Under the pieces are notes generated by a model. It searched no databases and was not told the DNA's origin. It saw nothing but the letters and a program-made list of their open reading frames with translations. From CAWDPQ01 sp049642465 (GTDB taxonomy: Bacteria > Acidobacteriota > Vicinamibacteria > Vicinamibacterales > 2-12-FULL-66-21), in NCBI GenBank assembly GCA_049642465.1, contig JBAROV010000039.1, positions 1 to 64,000 of the forward strand: DNA of 64,000 nucleotides, read 5' to 3'. A program made the position numbers and the translations under genes. Numbering within the stretch: the first letter of the stretch is position 1; each line of letters begins with the position of its first letter. Positions 17,565 through 27,312 of this stretch are shown here, one piece after another.

Positions 17565-18248
17565 ATGCGTGAATCCTTCAGCTACCCAATCGCGATGATG
17601 ACTGCCGTTGTACTCGCGGCATCTGTGAGTGGCGAATCGCCGCAGCAGCCCACTAGCACACAGCAAATCGACCTCGCGGAGCGGCTGACGGTCGGGAAAC
17701 TGCGGGGCGTCAATCGCGAGGCGACGGCGCTGACCGGTGGCCGGCGCGGCGTGCATCTCGATGCGAAGCCCGGCAATGGTGTGATCTGGATTGAGGGGAC
17801 CGATTTCGCGCAAGGCGCGATCGAACTGGACGTGCGGGGAAAAGATGTCATGGGGCAGAGTTTTCTCGGCGTGGCCTTCCACGGTAAGGATGACAACACC
17901 TACGAAGCCGTGTATCTCCGCCCGTTCAATTTCCGCGCGGAGGATCCCGCGCGGCACCAGCACGCGGTGCAGTACATCTCGCTCCCCGACTATGACTGGC
18001 CACGGCTGCGGAAGGAGTTCCCGGAGGAATTCGAAAATCCGGTCGATCCGTCCGTTTCGCCAACCGAGTGGGTGCCTCTGCGCGTGGTCGTGAAGGGGCA
18101 GACGATCCAGATCTTCGTCGGCCCCGTGAAAACTCCCGCACTCGAAGTGCGCAAACTCGGCTCGTTGGACCGAGGCCGGGTCGGCTTGTGGGTCGGCAAC
18201 ACCAGCGACGGCGACTTCGCGAACCTGCGGATCACTCCCATGAAGTGA
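17565..18248 (+). CDS. exported LamG/DUF1080-like concanavalin-fold protein
   Basis: The protein has 227 aa. After a signal peptide (cleavage near SVSGESPQQ), the rest reads like one jelly-roll domain: FAQGAIELDVRGKDVMGQSF, then FLGVAFHGKDDNTYEAVYLR, WVPLRVVVKGQTIQIFV, and GRVGLWVGNTSDGDFANLRI at the end. This strand order is that of LamG/DUF1080-type glycan-binding or hydrolase-like domains. No catalytic residues can be assigned. It is a single-gene unit. Confidence 0.75.
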   Translation: MRESFSYPIAMMTAVVLAASVSGESPQQPTSTQQIDLAERLTVGKLRGVNREATALTGGRRGVHLDAKPGNGVIWIEGTDFAQGAIELDVRGKDVMGQSFLGVAFHGKDDNTYEAVYLRPFNFRAEDPARHQHAVQYISLPDYDWPRLRKEFPEEFENPVDPSVSPTEWVPLRVVVKGQTIQIFVGPVKTPALEVRKLGSLDRGRVGLWVGNTSDGDFANLRITPMK

Positions 18249-18259
18249 TCGCCACGAAT

Positions 18260-19075
18260 TCACCGCTTTGTCACGACAACTTCGACGTACTCGGCAGGAA
18301 CCACCATGGTCGAATCGCCACTGACGTTGAATTCGTCGATGAGTTCGGTCAGGTCGCGCTCCAGCCGCTGCTGCGCGTCCGCGGACATACCGGCAAATGC
18401 CTTGTGAATCGGCCCGTACCATTCCCGGAACACGTCGACCCAGTGCGCAGCCGAGCGATATCGAAATGCGAAGTTGCGCGGCGTGAGCGTGATCTCGGAC
18501 GCCGAGGGGCGGAAGAGAGTCTCCACCTGATCCTGCGTTCCCCATCGCGACGGTGGCGTAATCCCGGGCGGCGGCGGGACGTGTCGTCCGATCAGGCTGA
18601 ACAGTCGTCCGATAAACCCCGCAGGCGTCCAGTTGGCGAGACCTATTCGGCCGCCGCGGCGGCAGACGCGGAGCAGTTCGCTGGCGGTCCTGACATGGTT
18701 GGGCGTAAACATCACGCCGAACGATGAGAGCACCGCGTCGAACTCCTCGTTCTGGAAGGGCAGCGCCTCTGCGTCAGCCACCTGAAAACGGATCGAGAGC
18801 CGCTCGCCCGCGGCGCGTCGTCGTCCATCCTCGAGGAGTGATGGGACGTAGTCGGTGGAGGTCACGTCGCAAAAACGGCGGGCCGCCGCCAACGAACAGT
18901 TGCCGTTGCCTGCGGCTACGTCCAGCACTTTCCAACCCGCCCGCAGGTCGACTGCTTCGCACAGCAACTCGCCGACGATTTGCAGTCTCGTGCCGATGAC
19001 TCCGTAATCGCCTGACGCCCACGTGGCGTGCTGTCGTTCTTTGATCGCGTCCAGATCGGCAACTGTGGTCACCAC
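18260..19075 (-). CDS. class I SAM-dependent methyltransferase
   Basis: The protein has 271 aa. Motif I (VLDVAAGNGNCSLAAARR, residue about 45), the acidic motif (STDYVPSLL), and FDAVLSSFGVMFTPN are typical of the UbiE/Methyltransf_11 type. The substrate is unknown. It is followed closely by the gene for the DUF4242 protein upstream (19077-19328); the two lie one base apart and form an operon in which this gene is second. Confidence 0.85.
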   Translation of the reverse strand: MVTTVADLDAIKERQHATWASGDYGVIGTRLQIVGELLCEAVDLRAGWKVLDVAAGNGNCSLAAARRFCDVTSTDYVPSLLEDGRRRAAGERLSIRFQVADAEALPFQNEEFDAVLSSFGVMFTPNHVRTASELLRVCRRGGRIGLANWTPAGFIGRLFSLIGRHVPPPPGITPPSRWGTQDQVETLFRPSASEITLTPRNFAFRYRSAAHWVDVFREWYGPIHKAFAGMSADAQQRLERDLTELIDEFNVSGDSTMVVPAEYVEVVVTKR

Positions 19076-19076
19076 C

Positions 19077-19328
19077 TTACACCCCCTCTTTCACTTCAAT
19101 CAGTTGATCGGCGACGAGACCGTGCGCTTCGCGATGAACGGCGATCGCCGATTCCTTGTCGGGCGCCTCGATCAAACAAAAGACCTTGCCGGTCGCTTCG
19201 TCATACCAGTATTTCAGGTACTTGACTCCGTACTTTCCCTGGGTCTTCAGGTCTGCCTGATGTGCGTCGGCAACGGCATCTGCAGTGAGCCCGTCAACGT
19301 GATTGTGGACATCCATGAACAGTGGCAT
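19077..19328 (-). CDS. DUF4242 (SCO4226-type nickel-binding family) protein
   Basis: The protein has 83 aa. It has MPLFMDVHNHVDGLTADAV at the start and VKYLKYWYDEATGKVFCLI in the middle, then APDKESAIAVHREAHGLVAD. This is the family layout of the small ferredoxin-fold proteins related to nickel-binding SCO4226. It is first in a two-gene operon with a methyltransferase. Its function in cells is not known. Confidence 0.8.
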   Translation of the reverse strand: MPLFMDVHNHVDGLTADAVADAHQADLKTQGKYGVKYLKYWYDEATGKVFCLIEAPDKESAIAVHREAHGLVADQLIEVKEGV

Positions 19329-19519
19329 CGGGTTACCCTCGTGTCTTTGAAAGGTGATCTACTAGTAAGATCGATCTGCATCGAACAGTGCGAGTGTAGC
19401 GAGCGCCCGTGGACACCCGAATGACCTCGCGTCCGCGGGAGCTTGCCAGGCGTCCGAATAAGACGCCTGGCTGCTCGAGCGTCCGGCGGTCTTGCTCGAT
19501 CGTCCGCGGAGGGTCAGCC

Positions 19520-20494
19520 ATGGATGCGTTGTCGGATGTCCTGCGGGCGGTGCGTCTCTCCGGCGCCATCTTCTTCGACGTCTGCGCGTCGGCTCCATGG
19601 GTTGCCGAGACGCCAGCAGGTCGATCGATTGTCGGAAAGATGTTCCCGGGGGCCGAACATCTCATCTCGTATCACGTGATCACGCACGGCGGCTGCTGGG
19701 CGAGCGTTGCCGGCGAACCTGCCATGCAGTTGTCGGCCGGCGACGTCGTTGTTTTTCCGCACGGCGATGCGCATGCGATGTCGAGCGCGCCTGGCTTGCG
19801 CAATCCGCCGAATCTCGCGCTGTATCGACGGCCGAACGACGGCCAGCTGCCGTTTACCATGACGGTCGGCACGACCGGCCAGGACTCGGCGCGTTTTGTG
19901 TGCGGGTTTCTCGGGTGCGATGCGCGGCCGTTCAATCCACTGCTGGACGCCCTCCCGCGAGCCATCCACGTCAGCGATCGCGCGGGCGGTCCGATCTCCT
20001 CGTTCGTGCAGTTCGCCGTGGCGGAGTCAAAGGAGCCGCGTATCGGCGGCGAGTGCGTGCTCGGGCGCCTCAGCGAGCTGATGTTCGTGGACGTCGTCCG
20101 CCGGTACATGGAGACGCTGTCAGACGACCGCGGGGGCTGGTTGGCGGGGCTGCGCGAACCATTCGTCGGTCGCGCCCTCGCGGCACTTCATCGCAGCCCC
20201 ACTCGTGAGTGGACGATCGAATCGTTGGCGCGTGAAGTCGGACTGTCGCGGTCTGTGCTCGCGGAGCGATTCACGCAGTACGTGGGGCAACCACCAATCC
20301 AGTACCTGACCAACTGGAGGATGCAACTCGCGGCGAACTATCTGCTGAGCGGCACGGACAGCGTCGCGGCCATCGCCGATCGCGTCGGCTACGAGTCTGA
20401 AGCGGCATTCAGCCGGGCGTTCAAGAAAGCGGTGGGCCGGCCACCCGCGGAATGGCGGAAGATCCGAACCGGCCGGGCGCAAGCCGTCTGCTAA
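19520..20494 (+). CDS. AraC-family regulator with N-terminal cupin domain
   Basis: The start is ATG 19520, with GGAGGG seven bases upstream; a longer frame from 19409 lacks support. The protein has 324 aa. Residues about 20-180 form a cupin (SYHVITHGGCWASVAGE; LSAGDVVVFPHGDAHAMSS). The C-terminal 100 residues carry two helix-turn-helix motifs (TIESLAREVGLSRSVLAERF; VAAIADRVGYESEAAFSRAF). The effector is unknown. Its stop overlaps the convergent DUF2207 stop by four bases. Confidence 0.88.
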   Translation: MDALSDVLRAVRLSGAIFFDVCASAPWVAETPAGRSIVGKMFPGAEHLISYHVITHGGCWASVAGEPAMQLSAGDVVVFPHGDAHAMSSAPGLRNPPNLALYRRPNDGQLPFTMTVGTTGQDSARFVCGFLGCDARPFNPLLDALPRAIHVSDRAGGPISSFVQFAVAESKEPRIGGECVLGRLSELMFVDVVRRYMETLSDDRGGWLAGLREPFVGRALAALHRSPTREWTIESLAREVGLSRSVLAERFTQYVGQPPIQYLTNWRMQLAANYLLSGTDSVAAIADRVGYESEAAFSRAFKKAVGRPPAEWRKIRTGRAQAVC

Positions 20495-22275
20495 AATCCG
20501 CCGCCACCGCCGCCACCGAAACCGCCGCCGCTCGACCCGCCGCTGAATCCGGATCCGCCACTGCTCCTCGGCGCCGACGCCATCGTCGACGCCGCGGCCG
20601 TGGACATCACACCCAGGTTGCGCGTGAACGAGGTCGGATGGAAGGTGGTCATGCCGCCAGGACCGCTGTACCAGGACGGCGGCTCGGTGTAGATCCCTTC
20701 GAAGGCCTTGGCCCAGTTCCCCTCGACGCCGAGCGCCATCGCATACGGCAGAAACCTCTCGAACATCGCCGGCGTCTTCACCATGCGATCGAGCCGGTCG
20801 CCTTCCACCCGTGCGAGAAATTCACGGAACCCCAGCACCTTCTCGAGCTCGCGCGTGCCACGAGTTGTCCGCGACGGCATGAACCACCCAAAGACCGCAA
20901 TGACAATGGCGGAAAGGATGCCCGCCGCGATGCCGGCCGCTGGCTGCATGCCAAGTGACGTCAGAATCACGGCGCTGGCCACGCCAACCACCACGCCAAC
21001 GACGAGACCGCCCACGATGTAGAGAACGCGCACGTGATCCGGGCGGCCCGAGTAGTAGCCATCCTTGACCAGCTTGCCGTACAGCTCGTCGCGCAAGCCG
21101 GGCAGGTTCTTATAGAACTTGTTCTTGAGATCGGACAACGTCACCGTGTTTTCAGCGCCGGTGAACATGGCCTTCAACAGATCGCGCTCGTGGGCTTTGA
21201 TCGCACTCCACTCGCTGCGATCCTTTGTGAGCGTGAACGTATAGTCCTTGTCGGACCATAGTCCGAAGAGTCGCTCGTTTTCCTTCTCGGCGATGTGCAG
21301 GTATCCGCGCACCGCGAGATCGACGATGCTTGCCGTGATGTCGCGCATGTCCGGCTTGCCGTCGATGAGCGTTCCGAGCTCCGCCGGCGTCATCTGAGCC
21401 GGCGGCTCGTACTGGGTCGTAATCGGCGCCAGTTCCGGGTCGCGGCCGCGCTTGCGCCACAGGCGAAACATCGCGAGAAACACCAGCGGCGGAATGGCAA
21501 GGGGCAAGTTGCTCGAAACGACCGCTGTCGTCTTCTCGACAGCCGTCGGTCGGTGAACGACGCCCGGGTTCCAGCCAACGACGACAGTCAGACCTTCGCG
21601 CATGCCGAGACCGCGACTCGTTTGAACGTGCACGCCGTCTGGCCGAAGGGACACGTCAGACTGTTCGGTCGAGCCGTAGGCACCACGGAACGCCGTAGCA
21701 CGGACCCCCGATGCTCCAGCCGGAAGTCTGACATCCGCCGCTGCCGACTCGATCGGCACTTCCCACTCGTCGCCGGTGACGTTCCAGTACAGCTCGTCGT
21801 GCTCATCGAAGAAGCGCAGGCCGTTTGCGACCCGATATCGCAATTTGACGACGCGAGTCGTGTCCGTAGCGCCAGGGACCCAGATCTTGATTTTGCGATA
21901 GTGCCGCTCGCGGCTGCTCTCGTACTTCAAATCGGTTCCCTCATCATCCGTGACCGAGTCGACGTTCAGGCGCAGCGTGTAATTGAGCCCCTGCGGCGTG
22001 CGGTACTCGATCGGAATCGTGCGGAAGATGCCGTTCCACGAACCAGTGAAGCGAGCGACGATCGTCTCCTCGACCAGCAGCGACCCATCTGCCGCAACCG
22101 TGATGGTCGCATCGAGACTTTGAATGACGAGCGTTCGATCCGCGGCAGCTGGCGCGGCGCTGAGCAGCAGGAGGAGCGCCAGAGCCGCGGCTGGGCGGTA
22201 TCCGCCTCCGCGCGAAGCCCTAGCGCGCAATCCCGACGAAGCTCGAAGAGCGATGTCGGGGCGAAGGCGAATCAT
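20491..22275 (-). CDS. DUF2207 membrane protein with glycine-rich tail
   Basis: The protein has 594 aa. After an unusually long basic N-terminus and a signal peptide (ALALLLLLSAAPAAA), the extracytoplasmic DUF2207 domain follows (TITVAADGSLLVEETIVARF; GSWNGIFRTIPIEYRTPQGL). Membrane helices come near residues 260 and 410-460, and the C-terminus is GGSSGGGFGGGGGGGF. LemA plus DUF2207 is a frequent pair in bacteria with an undefined envelope role. The start directly follows the lemA stop. Codons 3 to about 24 are made from a palindromic repeat (22204-22269), so the N-terminus was probably lengthened by an insertion. Confidence 0.88.
   Translation of the reverse strand: MIRLRPDIALRASSGLRARASRGGGYRPAAALALLLLLSAAPAAADRTLVIQSLDATITVAADGSLLVEETIVARFTGSWNGIFRTIPIEYRTPQGLNYTLRLNVDSVTDDEGTDLKYESSRERHYRKIKIWVPGATDTTRVVKLRYRVANGLRFFDEHDELYWNVTGDEWEVPIESAAADVRLPAGASGVRATAFRGAYGSTEQSDVSLRPDGVHVQTSRGLGMREGLTVVVGWNPGVVHRPTAVEKTTAVVSSNLPLAIPPLVFLAMFRLWRKRGRDPELAPITTQYEPPAQMTPAELGTLIDGKPDMRDITASIVDLAVRGYLHIAEKENERLFGLWSDKDYTFTLTKDRSEWSAIKAHERDLLKAMFTGAENTVTLSDLKNKFYKNLPGLRDELYGKLVKDGYYSGRPDHVRVLYIVGGLVVGVVVGVASAVILTSLGMQPAAGIAAGILSAIVIAVFGWFMPSRTTRGTRELEKVLGFREFLARVEGDRLDRMVKTPAMFERFLPYAMALGVEGNWAKAFEGIYTEPPSWYSGPGGMTTFHPTSFTRNLGVMSTAAASTMASAPRSSGGSGFSGGSSGGGFGGGGGGGF
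22204..22269. repeat. palindromic element inside the DUF2207 gene
   Basis: The core (22232-22260) is a perfect nested palindrome: CCCGAC-gaa-GCTC-gaa-GAGC-gat-GTCGGG. It is flanked by GCCTCCGCGCGAAG on the left and GCGAAGGC on the right, the same kind of GCCTTCGC ends seen in the element at 1-120. It encodes residues of the extra basic N-terminus of the DUF2207 protein. Confidence 0.55.
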
Positions 22276-22830
22276 TCAGAACTTCACCTGCGGTACGGCT
22301 TTCTCGGTGTCGGGAACCTCGAAGAACTCCCGATTCTTGAATCCAAACATGCCGGCGATGATGTTGGAAGGGAACTGCTGAATGCGCGTATTGAGATCGC
22401 GCACCACGGCGTTGTAATAGCGGCGGGCATTCTGGATCGCGTCTTCAATCTGGGAGAGCGTGCCCTGGAGCTGCGCGAAATTCTCAGCCGCACGAAGCTG
22501 TGGATACGACTCGGCCAGCGCGAACAGCCCGCGCAACGCTCCGGTCAGGGCGCCCTCCGCCTGCCCGCGCTCGGCAGGCCCGGCCCCCTGGACGGAGACG
22601 GCGCGGTTCCTGGCGTTGATGACCGCTTCAAGAGTCTGCCGCTCGTGGCTGGCGTAGCCCTTGACGGTTTCAACGACGTTCGGAATGAGATCGTAGCGGC
22701 GCTTCAACTGCACGTCGATGTCCGCCCAGGCATTGTTCGTCTGGACGTTCAAGCGTACCAAGCCGTTGTAAATCGAGATGACCGCCACGGCAATCACGGC
22801 CAGCGCGATCAAGACAATGATGGGAATCAT
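22276..22830 (-). CDS. lemA: LemA family protein
   Basis: The protein has 184 aa. ATG 22830 is chosen over 22857 because GAGGAC lies just before it and the membrane helix (IPIIVLIALAVIAVAVISIY) then begins at residue 2. The rest is the LemA helical domain (NNAWADIDVQLKRRYDLIPN; VETVKGYASHERQTLEAVI; NIIAGMFGFKNREFFEV). It is first in a two-gene operon with DUF2207. The cellular role of LemA is not established. Confidence 0.92.
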   Translation of the reverse strand: MIPIIVLIALAVIAVAVISIYNGLVRLNVQTNNAWADIDVQLKRRYDLIPNVVETVKGYASHERQTLEAVINARNRAVSVQGAGPAERGQAEGALTGALRGLFALAESYPQLRAAENFAQLQGTLSQIEDAIQNARRYYNAVVRDLNTRIQQFPSNIIAGMFGFKNREFFEVPDTEKAVPQVKF

Positions 22831-22859
22831 GCAGTCCTCGTCCTCTCGGCGCCACACCC

Positions 22860-24209
22860 CTAGTCGTTCGTGGTCCTGGCGATTGTCGGTACTACGAATG
22901 GCGGACGATATTGGTTGCGTGTGAACAGCGCCGTCGCCTCGGGATCACCCTTACAGGTGTAGGTGACCGGATCGAACTGCAGTGTTCGCCCCGTCTTGTA
23001 GGAGATGTTCGCCAAATGAATCAGCATCGTCGAGATCGCCCCATCCTCAATTTCCGCGAGCTGGTCTTCGCGTTTACGGCTGCGTATCACGTCGATGAAG
23101 TTGACGAAGCCGCCGACTCCTGCGCCGGCTTCCGACTTCGGACCCGCTGCCTGCTCCGGGCCCATGAACGTCTGCCATCCGCCGGCAGACGTCGCCATAT
23201 ACCCTTTCGATCCGTACCAGATGTTACCGACCGTTTGCCGCGGCTCCGCAGTCGCGCCGGCGGCAGGTGCCGGCCGCTCCCCAATGCCGGCCTCATTGTT
23301 TGTCATCCAGTGGCGCACTTCGAAGACGAGGAGCTTCTTCTTGCCGCCGTCCTGAAATTCGAAGGTCGCGAGCTGCGTATTCGGCGTCTCCTGGTCGTCG
23401 TCGAACAGGTAATGTCCGCCCATCGAGCTGATCTGAGTCGGGTACTTCACGCCAAGCGCCAGACGTGCCGCGTGCAGCTGGTGCGCCCCCTGGTTGCCGA
23501 TATCCCCGTTGCCGTAATCCCACTGCCAGTGCCAGTTGTAATGGAAGCGGTTTCGGGTGAACGGCTTGGTTGGCGCAGGGCCAATCCATAAATCGTACGC
23601 AACGTTGGCCGGCGCGGGTTCCTCCTTCGCTCGCCCAATGGTGTCGCGCCACTTGAAGCAGAGGCCTCGCGCCATGTAGACCTCGCCGATGAGTCCTTGC
23701 TGCAACCGCTGCCTCGCCTCGTGGAGCCACGCCTGCGCGCCGGTGCCGTGCTGGACGATGCGGTTGTATTTGCGCGACGCAGCGATGATCTGCTGCGCTT
23801 CGAACATGTTGTACGAGCAAGGCTTCTCGACGAGAACGTCCTTCCCTGCCTGGACGGCCCAGATGGTCTGCAGCGCGTGATGAAAGTTCGGGGTGGCGAG
23901 TGACACGGCATCGATGCTCTTGTCTTCGAGCAGCTTGCGAAAATCCGTGTACGTCGCCGGCCGCTTTTTGCCTGCCTTCTCGATCATTCGACAGCCGTTT
24001 TCGATAACCGACTGATCGACGTCGCAGAGCGCGGCGATCTCCACGTTGGGGATCTTCAGATACGCGGAAATGTGCGCTCTGCCTCGGCCGTTGAATCCGA
24101 CGAAGGCGACTCTGACGGTATCGTTCTGACTGGGAAGCGCACTGGCCTTGAGGGCGACGGGCAGCGTCAGGGAACTCATCAGGAAATGCCTGCGATCCAC
24201 CTTCGTCAT
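22860..24209 (-). CDS. exported Gfo/Idh/MocA family oxidoreductase
   Basis: The start is ATG 24209, with GGAGGAG four bases upstream. The protein has 449 aa. It has a Tat-type signal (DRRHFLMSSLTLPVALKASA), then a Rossmann fold (VRVAFVGFNGRGRAHISAYL), CDVDQS, and the family EKP motif (VLVEKPCSYN) near residue 130. The C-terminal half is the alpha/beta substrate domain, with NGDIGNQGAHQLHAARLALG. These exported NAD(P)-type enzymes are common in soil Acidobacteriota and Planctomycetota, and often act on sugars. The substrate cannot be read from sequence. Confidence 0.88.
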   Translation of the reverse strand: MTKVDRRHFLMSSLTLPVALKASALPSQNDTVRVAFVGFNGRGRAHISAYLKIPNVEIAALCDVDQSVIENGCRMIEKAGKKRPATYTDFRKLLEDKSIDAVSLATPNFHHALQTIWAVQAGKDVLVEKPCSYNMFEAQQIIAASRKYNRIVQHGTGAQAWLHEARQRLQQGLIGEVYMARGLCFKWRDTIGRAKEEPAPANVAYDLWIGPAPTKPFTRNRFHYNWHWQWDYGNGDIGNQGAHQLHAARLALGVKYPTQISSMGGHYLFDDDQETPNTQLATFEFQDGGKKKLLVFEVRHWMTNNEAGIGERPAPAAGATAEPRQTVGNIWYGSKGYMATSAGGWQTFMGPEQAAGPKSEAGAGVGGFVNFIDVIRSRKREDQLAEIEDGAISTMLIHLANISYKTGRTLQFDPVTYTCKGDPEATALFTRNQYRPPFVVPTIARTTND

Positions 24210-24347
24210 GATCTCCTCCATCGCTTCAGGGTGCCGTCGCACTGGTCAAAAAGGCTGTACGAACGTGTAGCTTAAATCAGTTCGGGAACAAAGGCATCAC
24301 CGAGTATGGGCCGCGGCGCTCGAGCCTGCACAGATATTTCGTCGCGA

Positions 24348-27065
24348 TTAATTGTCAGCGCGCGTGATGACGAGCGGATCTACAGCCAACGCGCGAAACG
24401 CTGGAATCACGCTCGCCAAGGCAACCGCGCCCAGTAGGACGACTGGCGCCGCAAGCCAGATCCACACATCGACAGGACTACCGTTTGGAGCCACTCCGCG
24501 GAGCAGTCGAACTGCGAGGAGCGACATCAACATCCCGGCCGCCGTTCCCGCAGCCGCGAGCCGCGCCCCTTCCTCAACGAGTTGACGGATCACGCGCCAG
24601 CCGTACGCGCCCAAAGCAATTCGTAAAGCGATCTCGCGGCGACGTTGGCGGGCCGCATCTGACAGTGCGCTATACAAACCGAGGACACCTAGTGCGACGG
24701 CAGTGGCGGCGAACGCCGAGACGAGTAGAGTCGCAATGCGCAAAGGCGCAAGCGCGGTTTGCCGGAGATGCGTATCCAGCGTTTTCACAATCGGCGGCGA
24801 AAAACCACCACGCACGACTTCAAGACGACGTCTCAGTGACGCCAACCAGTCGTCACCGACCCGGCCGGCGCGAAGGATCAGCGTCATGCGTGGTGTGAAA
24901 TCCTCAGCCATCGGGTAGTAAATCGCAGGTTCCGCGGCGCGCTGGAATGTCTGGAGCGGGGGCGACTGCACAACCCCGACAATTTCCGTCCGCCGACCAG
25001 AGCTGTCGATAACCGCGGTGCCGATGGGGTCCCCGCCGAAGTACCGTTCGGCCGCTTGCTGATTGACCACCGCGACCCGGCACGCGACCTTCCGCCTCAG
25101 AGCGGAAGCTACTGTGGCCTTTTCGTCGCCTCCGGCCTCAGCGGGAAGAATCATGCGGAACCCCATCCGGTCGAAATAGTCCGGCGAGACGATGTTGACG
25201 TCGAGCACGGCGGTCGCCAGGTTCTGAACCGCAGATGCGCGAACGCGCGATGGACCGAACCAGTCATAGGGTTCCCCGTTCTGCTCTGGGTAGTAGTAAA
25301 GCGTCGGGAGGATTGGCACGTCTTCACCCTTCCTGCGAGCGGCGACGACGCCGATGATCTCGACGGGCTGACCGGCCGAGTCGAGGATCAAGCGGCCGGC
25401 GGCATTGCCGCCAAACATTTCGTCGGCCGCTTCTTCATTCACGATAGCCACGCGGCAGCTCTGTGCGGTGTCCTGGATGCCAAACATCCGGCCCGAGACA
25501 GGCGGAAGCCTAACGAGCGCGTGCGACTCCGGAGTGAATGCGGTAATCCGGACTGTGACCTCCCGAAGGGGGACGTTTGCCGGTTCGATCCGGAGGGACT
25601 GCCACACGGCTTGCGCGCCGGGCAGGCGTCCCACCCACGTCGACTCGAATACTCCCGCCATCGATACCGCTGCGGCCTCGATGTCTTCGAAGTAGCGCAG
25701 CCCGACTACCGGACTTGTGTGGACGGTAGCGAGAATTGCGTCGGAAACCTCACGGCCGGGAGCGGTCCGAAGCGAGGCACGAAATCCCTGGAGAAGAAAA
25801 GCGGTCGAGATGACGAGCACGCAACAGCAGGTCATTTGCGCAACGACGAGTCCCGCGCGCAGCCGTCGCGTGCGACCCGAGGGCCCCGAACTTTCGCGCT
25901 GAAGTACCGCCGCGGGGCGATCGGTTCGCATCTCGAGCATGGGTAGCAGCCCGCAGGCGATCGTGACGACACCGCACAGAGCCGCGGTCAGAAGGATTCG
26001 AGATGCGTCAGGCGCGAAGACGAGATGTTCGGCGTCCTCCTGGAACAGGAATGCGGGAATCACGCTGGAGGTCCAGAGCGCCAGCAACAAGCCTGATGCC
26101 ACGCCGGTCACCGAGATCAGGACGCTGTCGCTCAGCAGTTGCCTCGCCAGTTGCCCGCGGCCGGCACCAAGCGCGACGCGAACCGAGGTTTCCTGCGAAC
26201 GAGCAGAAGCGCGGCCAAGCAAGAATGACGCGACGTTCGCGCACGCGATGAAAAACACCGCTGCCGATGCAATGACCAGGACGGTGCTCATGCGAGAAAA
26301 GCCGTCGCTCATTTCGGGGGTCATTCCCGTGTATCTCGCAACCCCGATCGCGCTGGAGCCGTCCCGGCTCCCGTTCAAAGCCGCTCGTGCTTGCGCAACG
26401 GATACGCCGGACCGCAATCGGGCAAAGATCCTGTAGCTCCGGCTGGTTCGGTCTTCTGTCTCGAGCGATTCATCCCGCAGCGGCATCCAGACATCAACGG
26501 CGCTTCCCGCATACAAGCCCTCGAGCCATTCAGGTGCCACATCATTGACGCGATCGCTAAGGTCAGCGACGCGAATTTGAGTCCCGCGAACGTCGAGCCT
26601 CCCGTTGAACTCGCTTTGCCACAGGCGATGGCTGATGACCGGGCCACCGAGCGCCAGATCGAAAACACCCGCGAGTTCGGGCGTGACACTCGCCACCGCA
26701 ACGATCGCGGATCGATTGGCGCTGAAGAGCGTGCCTCGAGTCTCACGCGCGACTCCGATCCACTCGAATACCGCGCTCTGAGCCTTGACGGAGAGGTATT
26801 CGTCGTACGAGAAAGCGCCTCCCACGCGCTGCGCATCTGTCACGAACAGGGAGACGACGCGGTCCTGCTTCAGGCGCAAACCATCCCGGGCAATCAGGCC
26901 ATTCGCAAAGCCGTGGACGGCTGCATTACTGCCGACACCCAGGGCAATCGAGATGAGCAGCGCCAGCGTCAACCCGGGCGTGCGGGCGAAGCTTCTCGCC
27001 GAGTAGCGGATTTCCTTCAAAGCGACAGCCACCAAGGGATCATCCTGACGCAAGCGGGCGGCCAC
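24348..27065 (-). CDS. ADOP-type ABC transporter permease (1 of 3)
   Basis: The protein has 905 aa. It starts with the ADOP-type segment LKEIRYSARSFARTPGLTLA and a first helix (LALLISIALGVGSNAAV), then a MacB-like periplasmic domain. A central FtsX domain contains NVASFLLGRASARSQETSVR, followed by a second periplasmic domain and a C-terminal FtsX domain (RREIALRIALGAYGWRVIRQ). No ATPase gene is adjacent, as expected for 'orphan' permeases. The start is GTG without a strong ribosome site. It is divergent from the second permease gene across 247 bases. Confidence 0.9.
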   Translation of the reverse strand: MAARLRQDDPLVAVALKEIRYSARSFARTPGLTLALLISIALGVGSNAAVHGFANGLIARDGLRLKQDRVVSLFVTDAQRVGGAFSYDEYLSVKAQSAVFEWIGVARETRGTLFSANRSAIVAVASVTPELAGVFDLALGGPVISHRLWQSEFNGRLDVRGTQIRVADLSDRVNDVAPEWLEGLYAGSAVDVWMPLRDESLETEDRTSRSYRIFARLRSGVSVAQARAALNGSRDGSSAIGVARYTGMTPEMSDGFSRMSTVLVIASAAVFFIACANVASFLLGRASARSQETSVRVALGAGRGQLARQLLSDSVLISVTGVASGLLLALWTSSVIPAFLFQEDAEHLVFAPDASRILLTAALCGVVTIACGLLPMLEMRTDRPAAVLQRESSGPSGRTRRLRAGLVVAQMTCCCVLVISTAFLLQGFRASLRTAPGREVSDAILATVHTSPVVGLRYFEDIEAAAVSMAGVFESTWVGRLPGAQAVWQSLRIEPANVPLREVTVRITAFTPESHALVRLPPVSGRMFGIQDTAQSCRVAIVNEEAADEMFGGNAAGRLILDSAGQPVEIIGVVAARRKGEDVPILPTLYYYPEQNGEPYDWFGPSRVRASAVQNLATAVLDVNIVSPDYFDRMGFRMILPAEAGGDEKATVASALRRKVACRVAVVNQQAAERYFGGDPIGTAVIDSSGRRTEIVGVVQSPPLQTFQRAAEPAIYYPMAEDFTPRMTLILRAGRVGDDWLASLRRRLEVVRGGFSPPIVKTLDTHLRQTALAPLRIATLLVSAFAATAVALGVLGLYSALSDAARQRRREIALRIALGAYGWRVIRQLVEEGARLAAAGTAAGMLMSLLAVRLLRGVAPNGSPVDVWIWLAAPVVLLGAVALASVIPAFRALAVDPLVITRADN

Positions 27066-27312
27066 TGAAAGGTCATGGTTTTACGGGACTGAATCGGACA
27101 GCAGCCGTGCGTTCCCGCGCACCGTCGTCCCACACACGGACAACAGGACCATTGAGGGCTGACGACTTCCCGTCGACATCTTGACAACCTAAAGGTCAGT
27201 GTGCTTCTCTGGTTACCCTAAAGGAGCGGCGGCGGGTCGAAAACAGCTCGAACAACACCGGGAGCGCTCAGGATCGGATCACGTTGGCAATTACCAGTGT
27301 GCTGGAGGGGGC

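Noticed and set aside
21295..22863. 522-codon plus-strand frame across DUF2207 and lemA
   Set aside because: It spans two recognised genes in antisense and has no recognisable feature.
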